30,644 nt of DNA from Phoronis australis (lineage: Eukaryota > Phoronida > Phoronidae), in the NCBI GenBank assembly GCA_002633005.1, contig NMRA01001072.1:29434-60077 (forward strand). The letters run 5' to 3'. The notes below the pieces were generated by a model, which worked only from the letters and a program-made list of their open reading frames with translations, had not been told where the DNA came from and made no database searches. Every line of letters starts with the position of its first letter. The first letter of the stretch is position 1. Positions 1 through 11,917 of the stretch are shown one piece after another. Made by a program: the position numbers and the translations under genes.

Positions 1-2516
1 GGGGGAGAGTCTTGCCTGACGAAAACACGGCGATGCAGGCGAAATCTGGAGGGAAAATTTTCATCGACAACATTGGATATGGAGCAGTCTCACTTTAGCA
101 AACAATCCGCATTTTCGAACAACCTCAGCTGTCTGTTGCCTTTTACTGCAAAATGCACCTAATTTGTGGCTTATTTCGATAACCACCAGCGCCCCCAATT
201 GATGAATACTGAACTAAAAAATACGAGAACCATGAAAGTGTCCTGGCTGTAAATGGAATTATATTAGGTAATGTAAGTCACGTCAAAATCGTCTATACAC
301 TGTAAACTTTGTCGAGAACGTCTAGAATAAGATCGAGTACACTGCTCAGGTACACTGTACTGTATACCGATACCGTAGATGCAACGAGTCAAAATGGAAT
401 AAACCAAATGAAGACAATTCCTTCATGTACATGTAAACTGGCAGTAAACTAAGTTCCCTCTGGTAATGATTACCCAACGTTGTCATGCAAACCGCTTTCT
501 AGTGTTTGTTTGTATATACCACCATAGTTTGAATGTAACACAGGTTTTCATTGGAGACTCCATGCTTAAATGGGGATTGTTCAAAGCCCATGCAAGTAGT
601 ATCGGACTCCAAGTTTAAACTGACCTTTATTCTTTCATTAGTGACTTCAAAGGTTATTTTCACATTTTGTGTTATGCTACACTGTAATTTTGTCATTCAT
701 TCTGGTTTCAAGACATGGTAATTCGTTACTGTTTTCTGTATATAATCTTTAGGCTTGCATGAGTTGATCTTTGTAGTATATTTAATTGTGCTGCCGGGAT
801 TACTCCATATTTCAACTATTTTTGAAAACAAGGCGAAACTTGCTGGTTCGTGATTTGTCATCGATAAACTGTTTTTGACTATTGAAAATGTGAGCTAGTC
901 TACATATGTGTGTGTTATCAACTGTTGTTTTGTTCTTGTACCTAGGTATATGCTCACGTTTGTGAAGTGTGGATGGCAAAGTTCAAAAGTGTAAACTGTT
1001 TTATTACAAAAGTGAACAAATTTTCTATGAATTGAAGGCACTGAAGCACACACAGTTCTATTGGTAGTAAGCAATAATATACACTATACTCATTTTGTTG
1101 AAACGGATTTTAAAATAATGTCTAGTCAGTGGGGGTCTTGGGTCTTTTTGAGCCCTGTTATTTCTAATTCTGAAGAGATTTTGATGAACAATGACGTTGA
1201 CTATGAAATTAAGTCAGAGAAATGAGAACCATGCAGCGAATTTGATAGATATCGAAGTATTTACTGAGAAAAAAAAATTATCCTTGAGGGGCTGGATAAA
1301 TTCACTTCAGATTTTTACGGCGACATATAGATACCCTGTAACCTTATTTCAGAATTTAATTCAGTAATGGTAGTTATTTGTGGAAAGTGGAATTTGGTTC
1401 AGAACTATGAACTACATGTTGATTGCTGCAACTAACCATACCAGAATATCCCCCGGGCAATTGTTGACATTCTCTAGACAATGGATAAGATTTTTTGGCG
1501 CCATTGAGTACCAGATTTGAAAATGGATTTATGTCCAACTTCCTTTTCTCTTAATCACAGTAGAACCGACCTAAATTTGTCAAAGTGAACTGGCGGAAAT
1601 GGAAACTTCACGATTCACTGAACCAGGATTAATTTAAGTGTTTTTGGAAGAATCGTTAAAAATCTGTCTAGTTTTGGACTTTTGTTTGGAGAGGGAAGGA
1701 CTGTGCCTATACTGGGATATACAAAATTTGGTGTAAAATGGTCGCTGTGTTTCAGTACCTTTAAGCTCATGCTTCTAGTGATGCTTGGATGTTGAATGTT
1801 TTTTGCTTTCCCCTTTTTATCTGAACCTGTTGTGATTTTTGGGACATAAACACTAGGACTCACGCAAATGATATTTTGATTAAGACTTCTTGATTTAATG
1901 TTGACAGGACTGTTAGTGTGACCTACTGTTCTCCCCTGGGCTCTGGACATCAAGGACTGTTGAAAAAATATGTTAAAGCGTAGTTGGCACAAAAAGGTCT
2001 GTTAATAATTGACATTATTTTGGTAGAGCATAACAATAGCAGGCCCCTGGTCGCGTTCAGGAGTCTGTTTCGCTACAATTTTATCTGCGTTAGTTGACAG
2101 TGGAGTACCGCATGGGTGTCTCTTGGCGTAGAGTTTACCTGTTTGTAATGATGATGAGGGGTCTTTTTGTATTCACAATTTACTGATTTACCAAATTTTA
2201 TTTCAATTCATTATCAATGAAAGCAGCCAATTCCGCTAAGGAAAGTCACTTTAAGCTAAAAACTAACTTTAATTTAAGCCACAGAAGCCTTCATACAGCC
2301 GTATCTTAACTGTTCCACGTGTCAATGTAATAATCCAAAAAGTTTTTTTCGGTCACGTGGCAAGAAAATATTGTCCACGAAAGAGTGTTGGGTTAAAAAT
2401 GTTCATCTGTTGCCTTTCAACCCCTTGAAAATATTTCAACAGAGCATAAACATCTCCCAATAACATTACCCGTACATTAACAGGAGTGGTTTAACATAAT
2501 GTGTATTGCGCTGTTG
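1..2516. other. No recognisable gene; AT-rich non-coding DNA
   Basis: I see no convincing exon, RNA gene or repeat family here. The longest open frame (125 codons, minus strand, 1615-1992) has low-complexity composition and matches no family I know. One TACATGTA palindrome lies at 428-435. The stretch may be an upstream intron or the 5' flank of the ankyrin gene that starts to be visible at 3265, but no promoter or start exon can be assigned. Confidence 0.5.
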
Positions 2517-2615
2517 TCTCTAATAGTTCGTACACTAATATACGAACTATTTTTCCCTTGAGAGCTTTGCGTCCCAATTAATAGCGACAAAATTGGTCGT
2601 GCAAGCTATTAGAGA
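2517..2615. repeat. Small foldback (MITE-like) element with nested hairpin
   Basis: The ends TCTCTAATAG (2517-2526) and CTATTAGAGA (2606-2615) are perfect 10-bp inverted repeats. Nested at the left end is a second perfect 10-bp inverted repeat, ATAGTTCGTA (2523-2532) and TACGAACTAT (2541-2550), with an 8-nt loop. A roughly 100-bp unit with terminal inverted repeats fits a miniature transposon or foldback element. No target-site duplication is obvious, so mobility is inference. Confidence 0.45.
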
Positions 2616-2959
2616 TAAAAGTCGAGCGTTCGAATTATTTGAAATGCAGATCGACGACGATAACAATGAGTGCAACAACGGTCTCCGAAACGATGGTTTG
2701 GCAATGTAAAATATGTTACAACAAGTAAATTAGTTTCCCAGGTGATGGATTTACTTCGAAATATAATTTTTGAACTCTTAGTCACTGCATTTTCTTCCCA
2801 TGTTCGCAAAGTTCAACACTCGAAAGTATTACACATATATCAGTATATGCAGAGAAACCCATACATTTTGTACAAATTGTGTGGTACAATAATTTTCTTT
2901 ATCATGCTATGTTATTTTAGGCAACATCCGATTGCCTTACGAAATTGAAATTGAGAAAC

Positions 2960-3181
2960 TTAAAGCGACATGGTTAGTAGAATCAATTTTTCTGTACCTG
3001 TAAAACAAATATTGGAGATTATCAAAAACTTTAGGAATTCGGATGCACTAGGCGTGGTTAGTATTGGATTATTGTTCCAGTGTCTGGAAAATCCGTGTAT
3101 TTTCGTTTCCTGTGCAGTCGAAGAAGGTTTGGTAAACTGGCTTAATGTCCTCCAATTTGTGTCTAAATATGTCACTGTCAA
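2960..3181 (-). other. 73-codon open frame, faintly recombinase-like remnant
   Basis: The minus-strand frame contains QETKIHGFSRHW followed by TPSASEFLKFLI. This order (a basic or aromatic segment, then a hydrophobic EFLxFL helix) recalls the SAM-like N-terminal core-binding domain of tyrosine recombinases carried by Crypton or DIRS-like transposons. No catalytic R-H-R-Y residues are present because the frame is too short. Two overlapping plus-strand frames (2670-2948, 2970-3209) look like shadows. It lies just upstream of the first visible ankyrin exon. The family call is a guess from pattern only. Confidence 0.15.
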
Positions 3182-3264
3182 AGAAAAACCCTTATATCAA
3201 TATGTATGAGCTAATAACATGAACGCGGTAATCCTTACTTTTAGGTACTTGTCGTTCTTTTCAG

Positions 3265-3360
3265 ATTTTAAGAGCCATCGAACATGACGACTTTCCTCAG
3301 CCTACTGTAATGGACTTCATAGTACATGGTTGGGACATCGACCAGCCACTGGACGAGGAG
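3265..3360 (+). CDS. Ankyrin-repeat gene, exon A (one diverged ANK repeat)
   Basis: The exon is bounded by acceptor TCTTTTCAG, after a T-rich tract ending at 3264, and by the strong donor GTAAGT at 3361. It is 96 bp, 32 codons, phase 0 at both ends, with no stop. It begins ILRAIEHDDF and ends VMDFIVHGWDIDQPLDEE. This fits the second helix and loop of an ankyrin repeat (VxxLLxxGADINxxDE), while the TPLHxAA signature of the first helix is missing. That is usual for the capping repeat at the start of an array. The repeats fold into a helical stack that binds other proteins; the partner is unknown. An upstream exon with the start codon must exist but was not identified. The next visible exon is 8.5 kb downstream. 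Confidence 0.65.
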
Positions 3361-3726
3361 GTAAGTATAAGTATGCACACATGAGCAATCCGCCGATCTG
3401 AAGCAAGCCGTGAAAACAACGTTCTTATGCAGCTGTTGCGTTTTAAGTTAAAAGCCTCTCTGTTGAATATTGTGTGTGTTAAAAATTTACACACCTATTA
3501 AGATCAGTCGATTACGTCAGTTTATGGTCTGTTGGCTGCAGTTAAAGTTTCAAATTCATACACGATTGTTTGTTTTGGCTGTCACGTGCATGAAACGGCC
3601 TTCATTTTCTTGACGTGCGTCGGCACTAACATCAAGATGGTTGTCACTTAAATAACGTAAACAATAAATCTGAATCTAAATAAGGCGATCCAAATCCTCC
3701 CAAGGATACTGTTTCACGAAATGTAG

Positions 3727-4345
3727 AATATAAATAGGCAAATATAACAACAAGAATGGATCAACTGAAATTTTCGGATGTAATAACGTCTTTTGTCAAC
3801 AAAAACAGAAATAAATTGAAATCAAACGCTATATGACAATTGACATTTAAGTACTCGTCCACGAGAGCACCAGCCATGAGCGGCAAGGTGGGGGTCAGCC
3901 GATTTTCACCAAATTTGGCACATAGGTAGTCCTATGGGATCTATAAACAGCGGTAAAATATTTCCTCAAAATATTGCGTTTTTCTAAAGTTATAGGCTCA
4001 AACACATTTTACGGCTTCGCAGCCATGTTTTCACGATATAAAAACTGTCCAATTTTAACTGTTCATATTTTTCCTTGAATGAAAGCTATTGATTTATTAT
4101 TCACTGGGCATTGTTTAGTGGTGCCTGTAGATTGTTACACAGATGTCTTGAAACACGATTCCGTTTTACCACCCTCATTTAGTAGTTTTACTACACTCCC
4201 CCCGGTTATGCCATTTTGAGGTTGTGTTCAGTACAGTGCTGTACCAAATCTGCCCCCACTGCTATGAGAATGAAACTTAGCCAAAATGTTGACAAAACAT
4301 GTTACTTTCATTTCATAAAATAAAAACTTTGTCAGCCAGTTTATT
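3727..4345. repeat. Left arm of the inverted-repeat element
   Basis: The best-matching part is 3727-3895; a second matching patch lies around 4230-4345, where GCTGTACC, CTGCCCCC and the AAAACTTTGTCAGCC block all have inverted partners on the right. Between them (about 3900-4200) the two arms do not align, so the arm is a mosaic of old and replaced sequence. Confidence 0.5.
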
Positions 4346-7300
4346 AGTTATATATTTTGGCACCTCAAATTTACTAAAATGAGAAATTTTCATATAACCG
4401 AAATCGATGCGTGAGCACCGTAAAATCCGATTGTCCTTCATGTTTTTCGATATTTTGCAACAAGTTAGTTCCTCCTGAATGTTTTGAACGTTTTACTACT
4501 GATCACTTAGGGCTATAGTACCCCTAAGTACCATACATGGCTCCATTTTGTAAAAAGCCGATTATGTCCTCCACAGTGAACAGGGTTAGACATGAACTCG
4601 ACAAATGTAGGTTACATGTATTTTGATTTACAGTTGTTTTACTTTGCAATTTCCTCATAGGTATTTCTTCACACATATTCAAGTCAGATTTTCTGTTGAT
4701 CAAATATTCATGTAATGCATTGTAATATCAAATGAATGATAAGTTAGGTTGCATGACCGCAATTTTTCCCACGACTTAAAACAAAAGACCGCAGAAATTT
4801 TCCCGACGAAATACCGGGTTTGCAGTTCTGTAAAAACATTCAAATGACAAGACAAACTCCACCACTGTCCATGGCAACTCGTCGCATGTTTTTCGCCCAT
4901 CGGTCCTATCATTGTTTTCCTTTGTTGTGTCATTGTTAGATGTAACAACACAGGTCGCATGGATATACATGTAGAACCTTGCGTACATCAGACCGTTGCC
5001 GATAAGTGCTCGTCACTATATCTTTATTATAACAACGGAAACAATGAAGATGCTAATGTATTGTTCTCTATGCGACCAGGTTTCCCGTGGATGACCACAG
5101 AAGAGGAATCCCAAAGTATCCACAAACAATGACCACGCGCCTTAGTAACTATTACCGCGCACACGAATCCTTTCCGTGGAGCCTGAACACCAAATTTTTA
5201 TATCCGTGTATTGTGTTATATTGCTCATGATACGGGTTCAGACTCTGTTGTATTAAGATTCCAATCCCCAACCCTGTAATATGTATTTTGAGTAAAATTT
5301 CTAGACAATGCAGGTTTATGGATTTATTCTCCTTCAAATGAAGAGTAATAATCAAATTCTGCACAGGTTTTTTAAAAGTAATCACTTATTGGAAGATCAC
5401 ACATCTAAAAAATAAAACAATGTTTGACAATTTTATTCATTATCTTATTTGAAAATTGCCTACCTGACAGACAACTCATCTAAGTTGAAAATATTCCTTG
5501 TGAAAAAAATATAAAATACCAACCAGAGACTCGCGTACAACAAAATATGTTTTCGTAATACAATGCAAAGATAACTGTGCAGTCAAAAGTGCAAATGTTA
5601 TGACTCTAATAAAAAACTGCCTTCTAGATCTTTTCAACACTCTAATTGCTACAGGACAGAGTCAACCACACAAAGCTCATGAAGTCAGGGAATTACATTT
5701 AAGGTGATGTAGTTTCACTGCGAAAAAGTGATTTCGCAATATCGCTGACAACACTGGAAATCTCAGTCTTCTTCACAAACTTGAGGTAGCTGTATTTACC
5801 ACATCAATGTTCTTATCAAAACTAACCACCACAAAATGAAAAATTGGCTTGTTGGTTCCAATTAGCCAGCATTTTACAAAGAAATGGTCATGAAAAATAC
5901 TTTTGCAACACAGTTTGCATTACAATTGCCCTACGATTACAGTTGTACATACATACTAGACCCAGTAACAAAATTACCCATGGGAACCATAAAATGGTCA
6001 ATTCGCCAAAAACACAAGGAGCCACCAGAGCTAATGTGCCACTACTTTTTAGTACTACAACAAAAAATCATTTGAAGTGGACATAAACTCGCCTAAAATC
6101 ACATAAAACAACTTTTGATTTAGACATTTTACCATCACGAAATAGGTATTACTTCCAGGTCACTTTGAGCAATTTCAGAACTTTGAAAGATTTGGCGATA
6201 TGCAATTGCTACCACACTAATAATGTGCGATTTTATACACACAGCATGGTCTCAAGGAATAGCAAACTGTCAATTCGCTACAATTCCAGAAATCACTTCC
6301 CATCTGGATAAGGAACAAACTGAGCAAAGGTTATAGAGGTGAATGGTCTAAATCAAAACTTATTACCTCCTGGACAGAATATGGGTTTACAACCCAGGCA
6401 GATAGATAAGTTAACAAAACCAGCCTAACTGCAACAGGGTCTCAAATTTTAGTAATATATACCCATTTACAAACAAAAATCTACAATGGTAAATAAAATG
6501 CGGAAACATAAATTCAGATCAATTACGCATCTTCAAAGAAAAGGAATAGTACAGAGGTCAGAAATCATCTAAATGTGATGGCGACACTGAGTAATCCTGT
6601 CAGACCAAAAAATCCAGTGGCTAAACAAAATGAACAATGTACCATTACCATGTGGCCCAGGATCATAATCCGTGCCTGGACAAAAACTCAGTCTTAGACT
6701 AGGTAAATTTTAGACTTGTGCTGTTCACACAAGCAGTTCTGGTGCAAACAAAGCTTGCGACAACACACAAGCCTACTTCCCTACACAGCTGTGCTGATAC
6801 AATAATGCCCCCACTGGATTTAGCAGATCAGCCAGAGTATTTACAGGTCCAGCCACTGTACTGTTTCCTCCCATTGAATTTTTACAATGCTACATCCTTG
6901 ACAATCGCAGATTGCCTCTTTCTATGCATACTCCACTTCCTCTGTCCCAGTTTCCCCACATTTGTTGAGAGTGGCCTATCTCAACAAATTACTTTGGACC
7001 TGTTGTGGTATAAGCCAGTAATCTTTGGCAAATGCTTTTTCCCCAACTTGTTCCTCAAGCTACAAATTCTCTTTTACATATCTTCTGGGAGTAGACTTTC
7101 CGGCCTCTCTCTAGCCCCCTCACTTAGTTGTCCAGAAGGGTATCTTCTCGCTGGTTGTGAAATTTTCCATACCCAACCTTTACTAATAATCGGCAAGTCT
7201 CCAACTTCAGCAGAAGCCACTTCTTCAGCATAAGCCTTTCCTGATTCCTAAAATTGTATTAATGAAAAATTAAACATATTAAATTTAATGTGGCCATTTC

Positions 7301-8379
7301 GGCTCACAAAATATGAATACCAAGCTAAAATAAGTGAAGGGACCAATATTTTTGACGGCTTTAGCATGTTTAATTAACTTCACAATCGCAGAAAATCATT
7401 GGTAGACAAAACATACTCCCTAGTCTCTAAAAGTATTTCATGGGCAGAAGTCATGTTACACATTTGGTGGTTGTTATGAAAAGTTATGATGACAACCTTA
7501 TTTTCTATGCCATTGTATACATGTAGTTGCATAAACATCAACACATTTGGATAAGATATGATTAAGCAATAAGGCCAAAGCTATAAGCAATCACTTTGTG
7601 TCAATAAAAGTATTTTTGCATGAATGACGGGCTTCTAAAAATATTCCTCAGGGTCAGACCCTGGAGTTTAGTGATTCCTACCTGAGCTCACACGAAGCAG
7701 GACGTTGAACCTTGGCTTTAAACGTCTTTGGTAATTTTTCAGACCTCTATCAGATTTCTCCTCTAGTGTGCAGTGAATGTTCTAAGTGTCTTTGGCGACG
7801 CCAACATATCTCGAGTGTTGTAACGATGATTCGGGCAAGTGAACCTAATACGGTAGATTATGTAGCTCCTGCTGCACACAGTGCCTCCGAGGCAGACACT
7901 GAGACAGACTACTCAGGAGGACACGTTCCACCTCCACATCAGCTCCACGTACTCTTATAAGGTGCTCAAATGTCTCGCTCTATACCTTGTGTATTTCCCT
8001 AGAGTTTCCAAAGTTGTTTCTCCCCGCAATTTGTAGAAATACCACATTCGATGCGACTGGCAGTGCCAGATAAATAGATAAATTCGCAAACCCGCACTTC
8101 AGGTCAGCCATCATTCAACTAACGCATTGTAAGCTTTAGTTTGGTATTCAGACGAATTGGATGAACAAATTTAGTATAATTTCATTATTTATTGGGAAAT
8201 GCTAGTGTCCGTAAAATTAATTAAAAACATTTAAGCAAACCAATTGTTTTAATTTTTGTTTTATACCACGGCATATTAATGCGTAGAAACGGCGCACAAG
8301 TAGTGACTGGTTTAACATGACAAATACACACACGCGGTCTGAAAATAGTGAAATTCAGACACCTATTACTAAGCCTGCC
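4346..8379. other. Spacer of the inverted-repeat element; only fragments of reading frames
   Basis: About 4 kb of AT-rich DNA lies between the arms. The longest frame is 171 codons on the plus strand (6718-7233), rich in Leu, Cys, Ser and Pro, with no family resemblance I can name. Part of the opposite strand reads more like protein (see 7074-7247). A perfect 15-bp palindrome, CAGGGTCAGACCCTG, lies at 7649-7663. TACATGTA palindromes are at 4613, 4966 and 7518. No transposase motif was recognised. Confidence 0.4.
7074..7247 (-). other. 57-codon exon-like frame antisense to the 171-codon frame
   Basis: On the minus strand a splice-acceptor-like AATTTTAG precedes an open frame starting ESGKAYAEEVASAEVGDLP, followed by ISKGWVWKISQPARRYPSGQ and ending in a stop. 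The composition (acidic start, then GWxWK and a basic RRYPSG patch) is more protein-like than the plus-strand frame over the same bases. It may be a relic exon of the element's own gene. I do not recognise the family, and coding status is uncertain. Confidence 0.15.
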
Positions 8380-8998
8380 TGAAGGGCTGACAAAGTTTTT
8401 ATTGTATTAATTTCAAGGGCATGGTGTCTTCTACATGTCCATGTTATTATTTTTAGTTTTCTTGCGGGGGCAGCTTCGCTATTAGGGTACAGCTTACTGC
8501 TGGTTTTTCACAAGACGGAAATGTACCTCCACGGAAACAGTTGCAGTGTTACCATGGTAACCGATATTGCAATGTCGGTGCCGTTTTTACTTACATTGGT
8601 CACGAACCTATCATGTGATATCAAAATTGTTCAGAAACGACTCTGTTTGAAGCAGAAATTGGAGTAGAACATTTGGTCAAAAATGACTCATTGCACAGCA
8701 AGAAATTGCCTCATTTTGCCCCCAAGAACACTTCCCATGTATCTCCTAAACCACCAAACTTTGTGGTGTCATACTTCACCCATTTTCTCTCATCCCTAAT
8801 GTGATTTATCAGCCTAATTATGGATCTTAATGGTTGACCCCCCACCTTGCCGCTTGTTGGCTGTACAGTGGTCGGTGGATCCGTGGACTGATACTTAATT
8901 TGATTTTACTTTATTTCCGTTTCTGTTGACACAGGACGTTATTACATCCCAAAATTTCTGTTGATTCATTCTTGTTGTTTTATTTATCTATTTATATT
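8380..8998. repeat. Right arm of the inverted-repeat element
   Basis: The reverse complement of 8830-8998 aligns with 3727-3895, and a patch at about 8380-8500 aligns with about 4230-4345. The middle of the arm (8510-8820) has no counterpart on the left and contains the RFX-type palindrome at 8548-8561. Confidence 0.5.
8548..8561. promoter_or_regulatory. Perfect RFX X-box-like palindrome
   Basis: GTTACCATGGTAAC is a perfect 14-bp palindrome matching the RFX transcription-factor X-box (GTNRCC, 0-3 nt, RGYAAC). X-boxes control ciliary genes in animals. Here it sits in the arm of a mobile element and no gene start is visible nearby, so function is unproven. Confidence 0.3.
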
Positions 8999-11818
8999 GT
9001 CATTTAAATGCTTTACACTACAATATTTAATATCGTTTTATTGATCGATGCTACTGTCAGATGTAATTCTGATTTTGCTCGTGGTGTTTCATGAGTAATT
9101 ACATGTAGGTTATTTTCTATTTTTGTTAGCGAGGGGTCCAAGTTGCAGTCCCCAGCCCTGAATTGCAATACTGACACAGTTTTGTTGTGAGGCTAGATTT
9201 TTTTTGCTTTGTTTTGTAGTACATATACTGTACGTAGTGAAAATGATCGTACCGTGAAATAGGACATCCTTTGCAACCAACGATTTTGTCACACCTCCTG
9301 TAACGCACCATCAAAATAAAACATTGAATACGGTAAACCATTTTCTTCCATGAACTTAGACAAGTACATTAGATCAAATTAGAACCCCGAGCTCGAATTA
9401 AAATTATTTCTGAGCAACTAGTTAACAGAAATTATCGTAGAAACGATGGAGACGGTGATAATCTGTACATTAGCTAAGCACATTATAAATATATTACGAA
9501 TATACTTGTTTGTAGTCCATCTTATTACATTACAAAACACACATATGTTGAAGTCATGACGGAGTGATACGTATACAATTAATTATACAATTTGTATAAA
9601 GACAAGTTAAGATAATCAATGATTACAGTGTTGTCGTCATTCGCCTAGTCAGGAGAACCAATCATTAAAAGTTTGTATTTATCAATATGCTCTTAATTTT
9701 GCCCTTCATATCGTCGACATCCTCTAGAGTCCGCAACAACAAATAACGCACACGACCACTGATGTTTGAAACAATTACAATTCGACCGATGTAGGCAGAT
9801 CCATTGCGGCAAAAGCGAGAAAAATTCTGAAAACTGTGGGTTCACTTTTCAGAGTTTATATTTATCCTGACTTTAATCTATTCAGAATAAATTCCCCTTA
9901 TAGGACATATCTTAAAAGTCCCGAAAAAGTCGCAATACATGTAGGTTGATAGGGATTTGAATTTTGACCCACGGACTTAACGGTGAGGCTCAAATGACAT
10001 ATTTTCAAATAGACAAAAATATAAAAAACAAAATATGTACCTGTACATGAAGGTCTACTGTTCTATGACATATTCTTCCACGAGTTTAACGAATTAGTTA
10101 CAATCGTAGTTCACGACGTGAAAGCTGGAAGAGTGCTCTTTATCCGGCACGTACTTTCCACTAACTATTGTCAAATGGAAGAATATATTGTTAAAAGATA
10201 CTCACGACTCTTCTAATGATAACCTGTCATATGACTGTCACCATCCTCGTTAAAGAATAACTATGAGTGCAAACACCCTCCAGCTGTTTTTTCGCTGAAT
10301 TTTGCAACTCGAACAATTGAAAATATCTTGTCGGAAAACAATTCCGCGAAAAAATCCCCTAACCAAGTGACGTGTTGAACCTAACTGCATATAATGTTAT
10401 CGATGTTGTGGCAAAAATTGTATCACTCTGTGTTCAATTTCTTAAGATGAAATAATCAGTAAAAAATTCAATGTAAATTTCAAAAAAGAAGTGTTTCTTA
10501 TGCTGATTACGTTGTCAGTTATTAGTTTTCCGTAATATAAAAACTTTAATGTAATACCCATTCCGTGTGGGTTTCCATTACTGCGTGATTAGAGTTTGCT
10601 CCTTGATCACGGAATACGTGCCTTATATCTACATGTATATGTTAGCCTCTAAACGTCACGTGACCCCATCATGCATGTCGCTAGTGTTACTTCTTCGGAG
10701 GCATGAAACGAATTCGAGATTTTGCTTTTAAACATTCATACAAAACGGGTCCTTTAAAAAGACGACTTTGCTGTTAAGTAGAATGAGAATGTGGCCTCTT
10801 TTAACCTTCATGTAAAACGAAATGTTGAATGAGGTAAATCGGCTTAAAGTTTCTGTTACAGAATAAAAATTGGAATCAATGTCGAAACACACCATTCTGA
10901 ACACCTGCGCGTAAAAGGAGTCAAACGAATGTCAACAAATTCAAATTGCACCCACTTTTTTAAGATTGGATGTGGTGTCTTTAATTGGTGGCTTGTGATG
11001 AGGAAATGCCCCTTTAAATATATTCAAGACAGGCGAATGTATCAATTTATCGCGTGTACACGTGAAGACTGGCCGGCAAAGCTCTTTTCAAACGCAACGC
11101 TTCGCCTGGCCAGACCATTGCCTCGTCGTTTCAAGTTTCAGTAGCCTACATGATTGGATTTGCGTTGAAATTGGAACTCCATGATTAATTAATTTTCTGT
11201 ACAGAAATCTTGACAAGAAGGATGACAAAAATTGGTTTTGAATAGATCTGCTAACGAGTACGAACCGGATGGCTACAAAATGTTCAGCTTTATAATCGCA
11301 GCTTTGGTACACTTGGGCTTGGCTTCAACTTTGTTGTCTCTTACATCATATTTTGTGTCAAAATGAGTTTCAAGATAGTTAAATTTCGTCCTATTTAGCT
11401 TTTTAAAAAGAAAAATGAATTGAATTGTTTTCTTTCGTGAAATTGGTCACAACATGCGAGATATTTAATTGCGAATATAAAGGGCACGATGACTAATAGC
11501 GATAGCCCGTCTTAGCTACAACCAGTCTAAAGGACTTTGATAAAAGTGTCAATAATTTTAATGAACATATCACGTATTTGCTCTGAGAATTACTGGTTGT
11601 ACTATTGGCACTATCAAACAAAGTACAATGGCAACGCAACCTTCATAAAAAGGTGATCCATTCCAACCAAGGGTGATATATTACCCGGCAATCAAAGAGT
11701 AGATTTGGAAAATTCATGAGCAAATGTGTTATTTCAACTTTTCCATAATGAGTAATTAAGATTCACGGCGAAATTAATAATTGTGAAGCTTGTTGTAACT
11801 TGTTCATTCTTTATGCAG
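8999..11818. other. Ankyrin intron 1, remaining part; no gene seen
   Basis: This is AT-rich intron sequence between the inverted-repeat element and ankyrin exon B. Short frames at 9110-9341, 10929-11144 and 11088-11312 look like chance. TACATGTA palindromes lie at 9100, 9936 and 10630. The intron ends with acceptor TTCTTTATGCAG. Confidence 0.5.
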
Positions 11819-11917
11819 GTACAATGTACAGCACTACACAAGGCAGCAGAGTGGGGCAAAACGGAGGTGGTGAGGTTGCTGCTGGAGAGTGGTTTCCATG
11901 TGGACGTGCCAGACTTG
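11819..11917 (+). CDS. Ankyrin-repeat gene, exon B (complete ANK repeat)
   Basis: The exon is 99 bp, 33 codons, phase 0 at both ends, with acceptor TTCTTTATGCAG and donor GTAATA. It carries a complete ankyrin repeat: TALHKAAEWGKTEVVRLLL followed by ESGFHVDVPDL. The TxLHxAA turn and helix 1, the G-K-T-E bend, helix 2 VVRLLL, and the loop motif VDVPD are all in place. The 33-codon length equals exactly one repeat unit. A short antisense frame covers the same bases and is a shadow. Joined after exon A it continues in frame. Intron A-B is 8.5 kb and houses the inverted-repeat element. Confidence 0.8.

Larger units (their letters stand above)
3727..8998. mobile_element. Large inverted-repeat (long-TIR) element inside ankyrin intron 1
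   Basis: The outer 170 bp at each end (3727-3895 and 8830-8998) are diverged inverted repeats, about 75-80% identical by eye. Shared blocks include AACAACAAGAATG, GATGTAATAACGTC and GCGGCAAGGTGGGG. Further inverted matches (ATAAAAACTTTGTCAGCC at about 4327-4344 and its complement at about 8381-8398) extend the arms to roughly 620 bp, with unrelated stretches inside. About 4 kb of spacer separates the arms. The structure fits a foldback or long-TIR DNA transposon, or two related elements inserted in opposite orientation. No intact transposase is visible and no clear target-site duplication was found. Confidence 0.5.

Noticed and set aside
1615-1992. 125-codon minus-strand frame
   Set aside because: Low-complexity composition, no domain, no splice context; expected by chance in AT-rich DNA of this length.
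2645-2710. Possible first exon starting MQIDDDNNECNNGLRND
   Set aside because: It has a start codon but none of the possible GT donors gives the phase 0 needed to join exon A.
6718-7233. 171-codon plus-strand open frame in the inverted-repeat element
   Set aside because: It is long for chance, but composition is odd, no domain is recognisable, and the opposite strand reads better as protein over part of it. Not called as a gene.
7649-7663. Perfect palindrome CAGGGTCAGACCCTG
   Set aside because: It could be a nuclear-receptor-type inverted repeat, but a single 15-bp palindrome without context is weak evidence.
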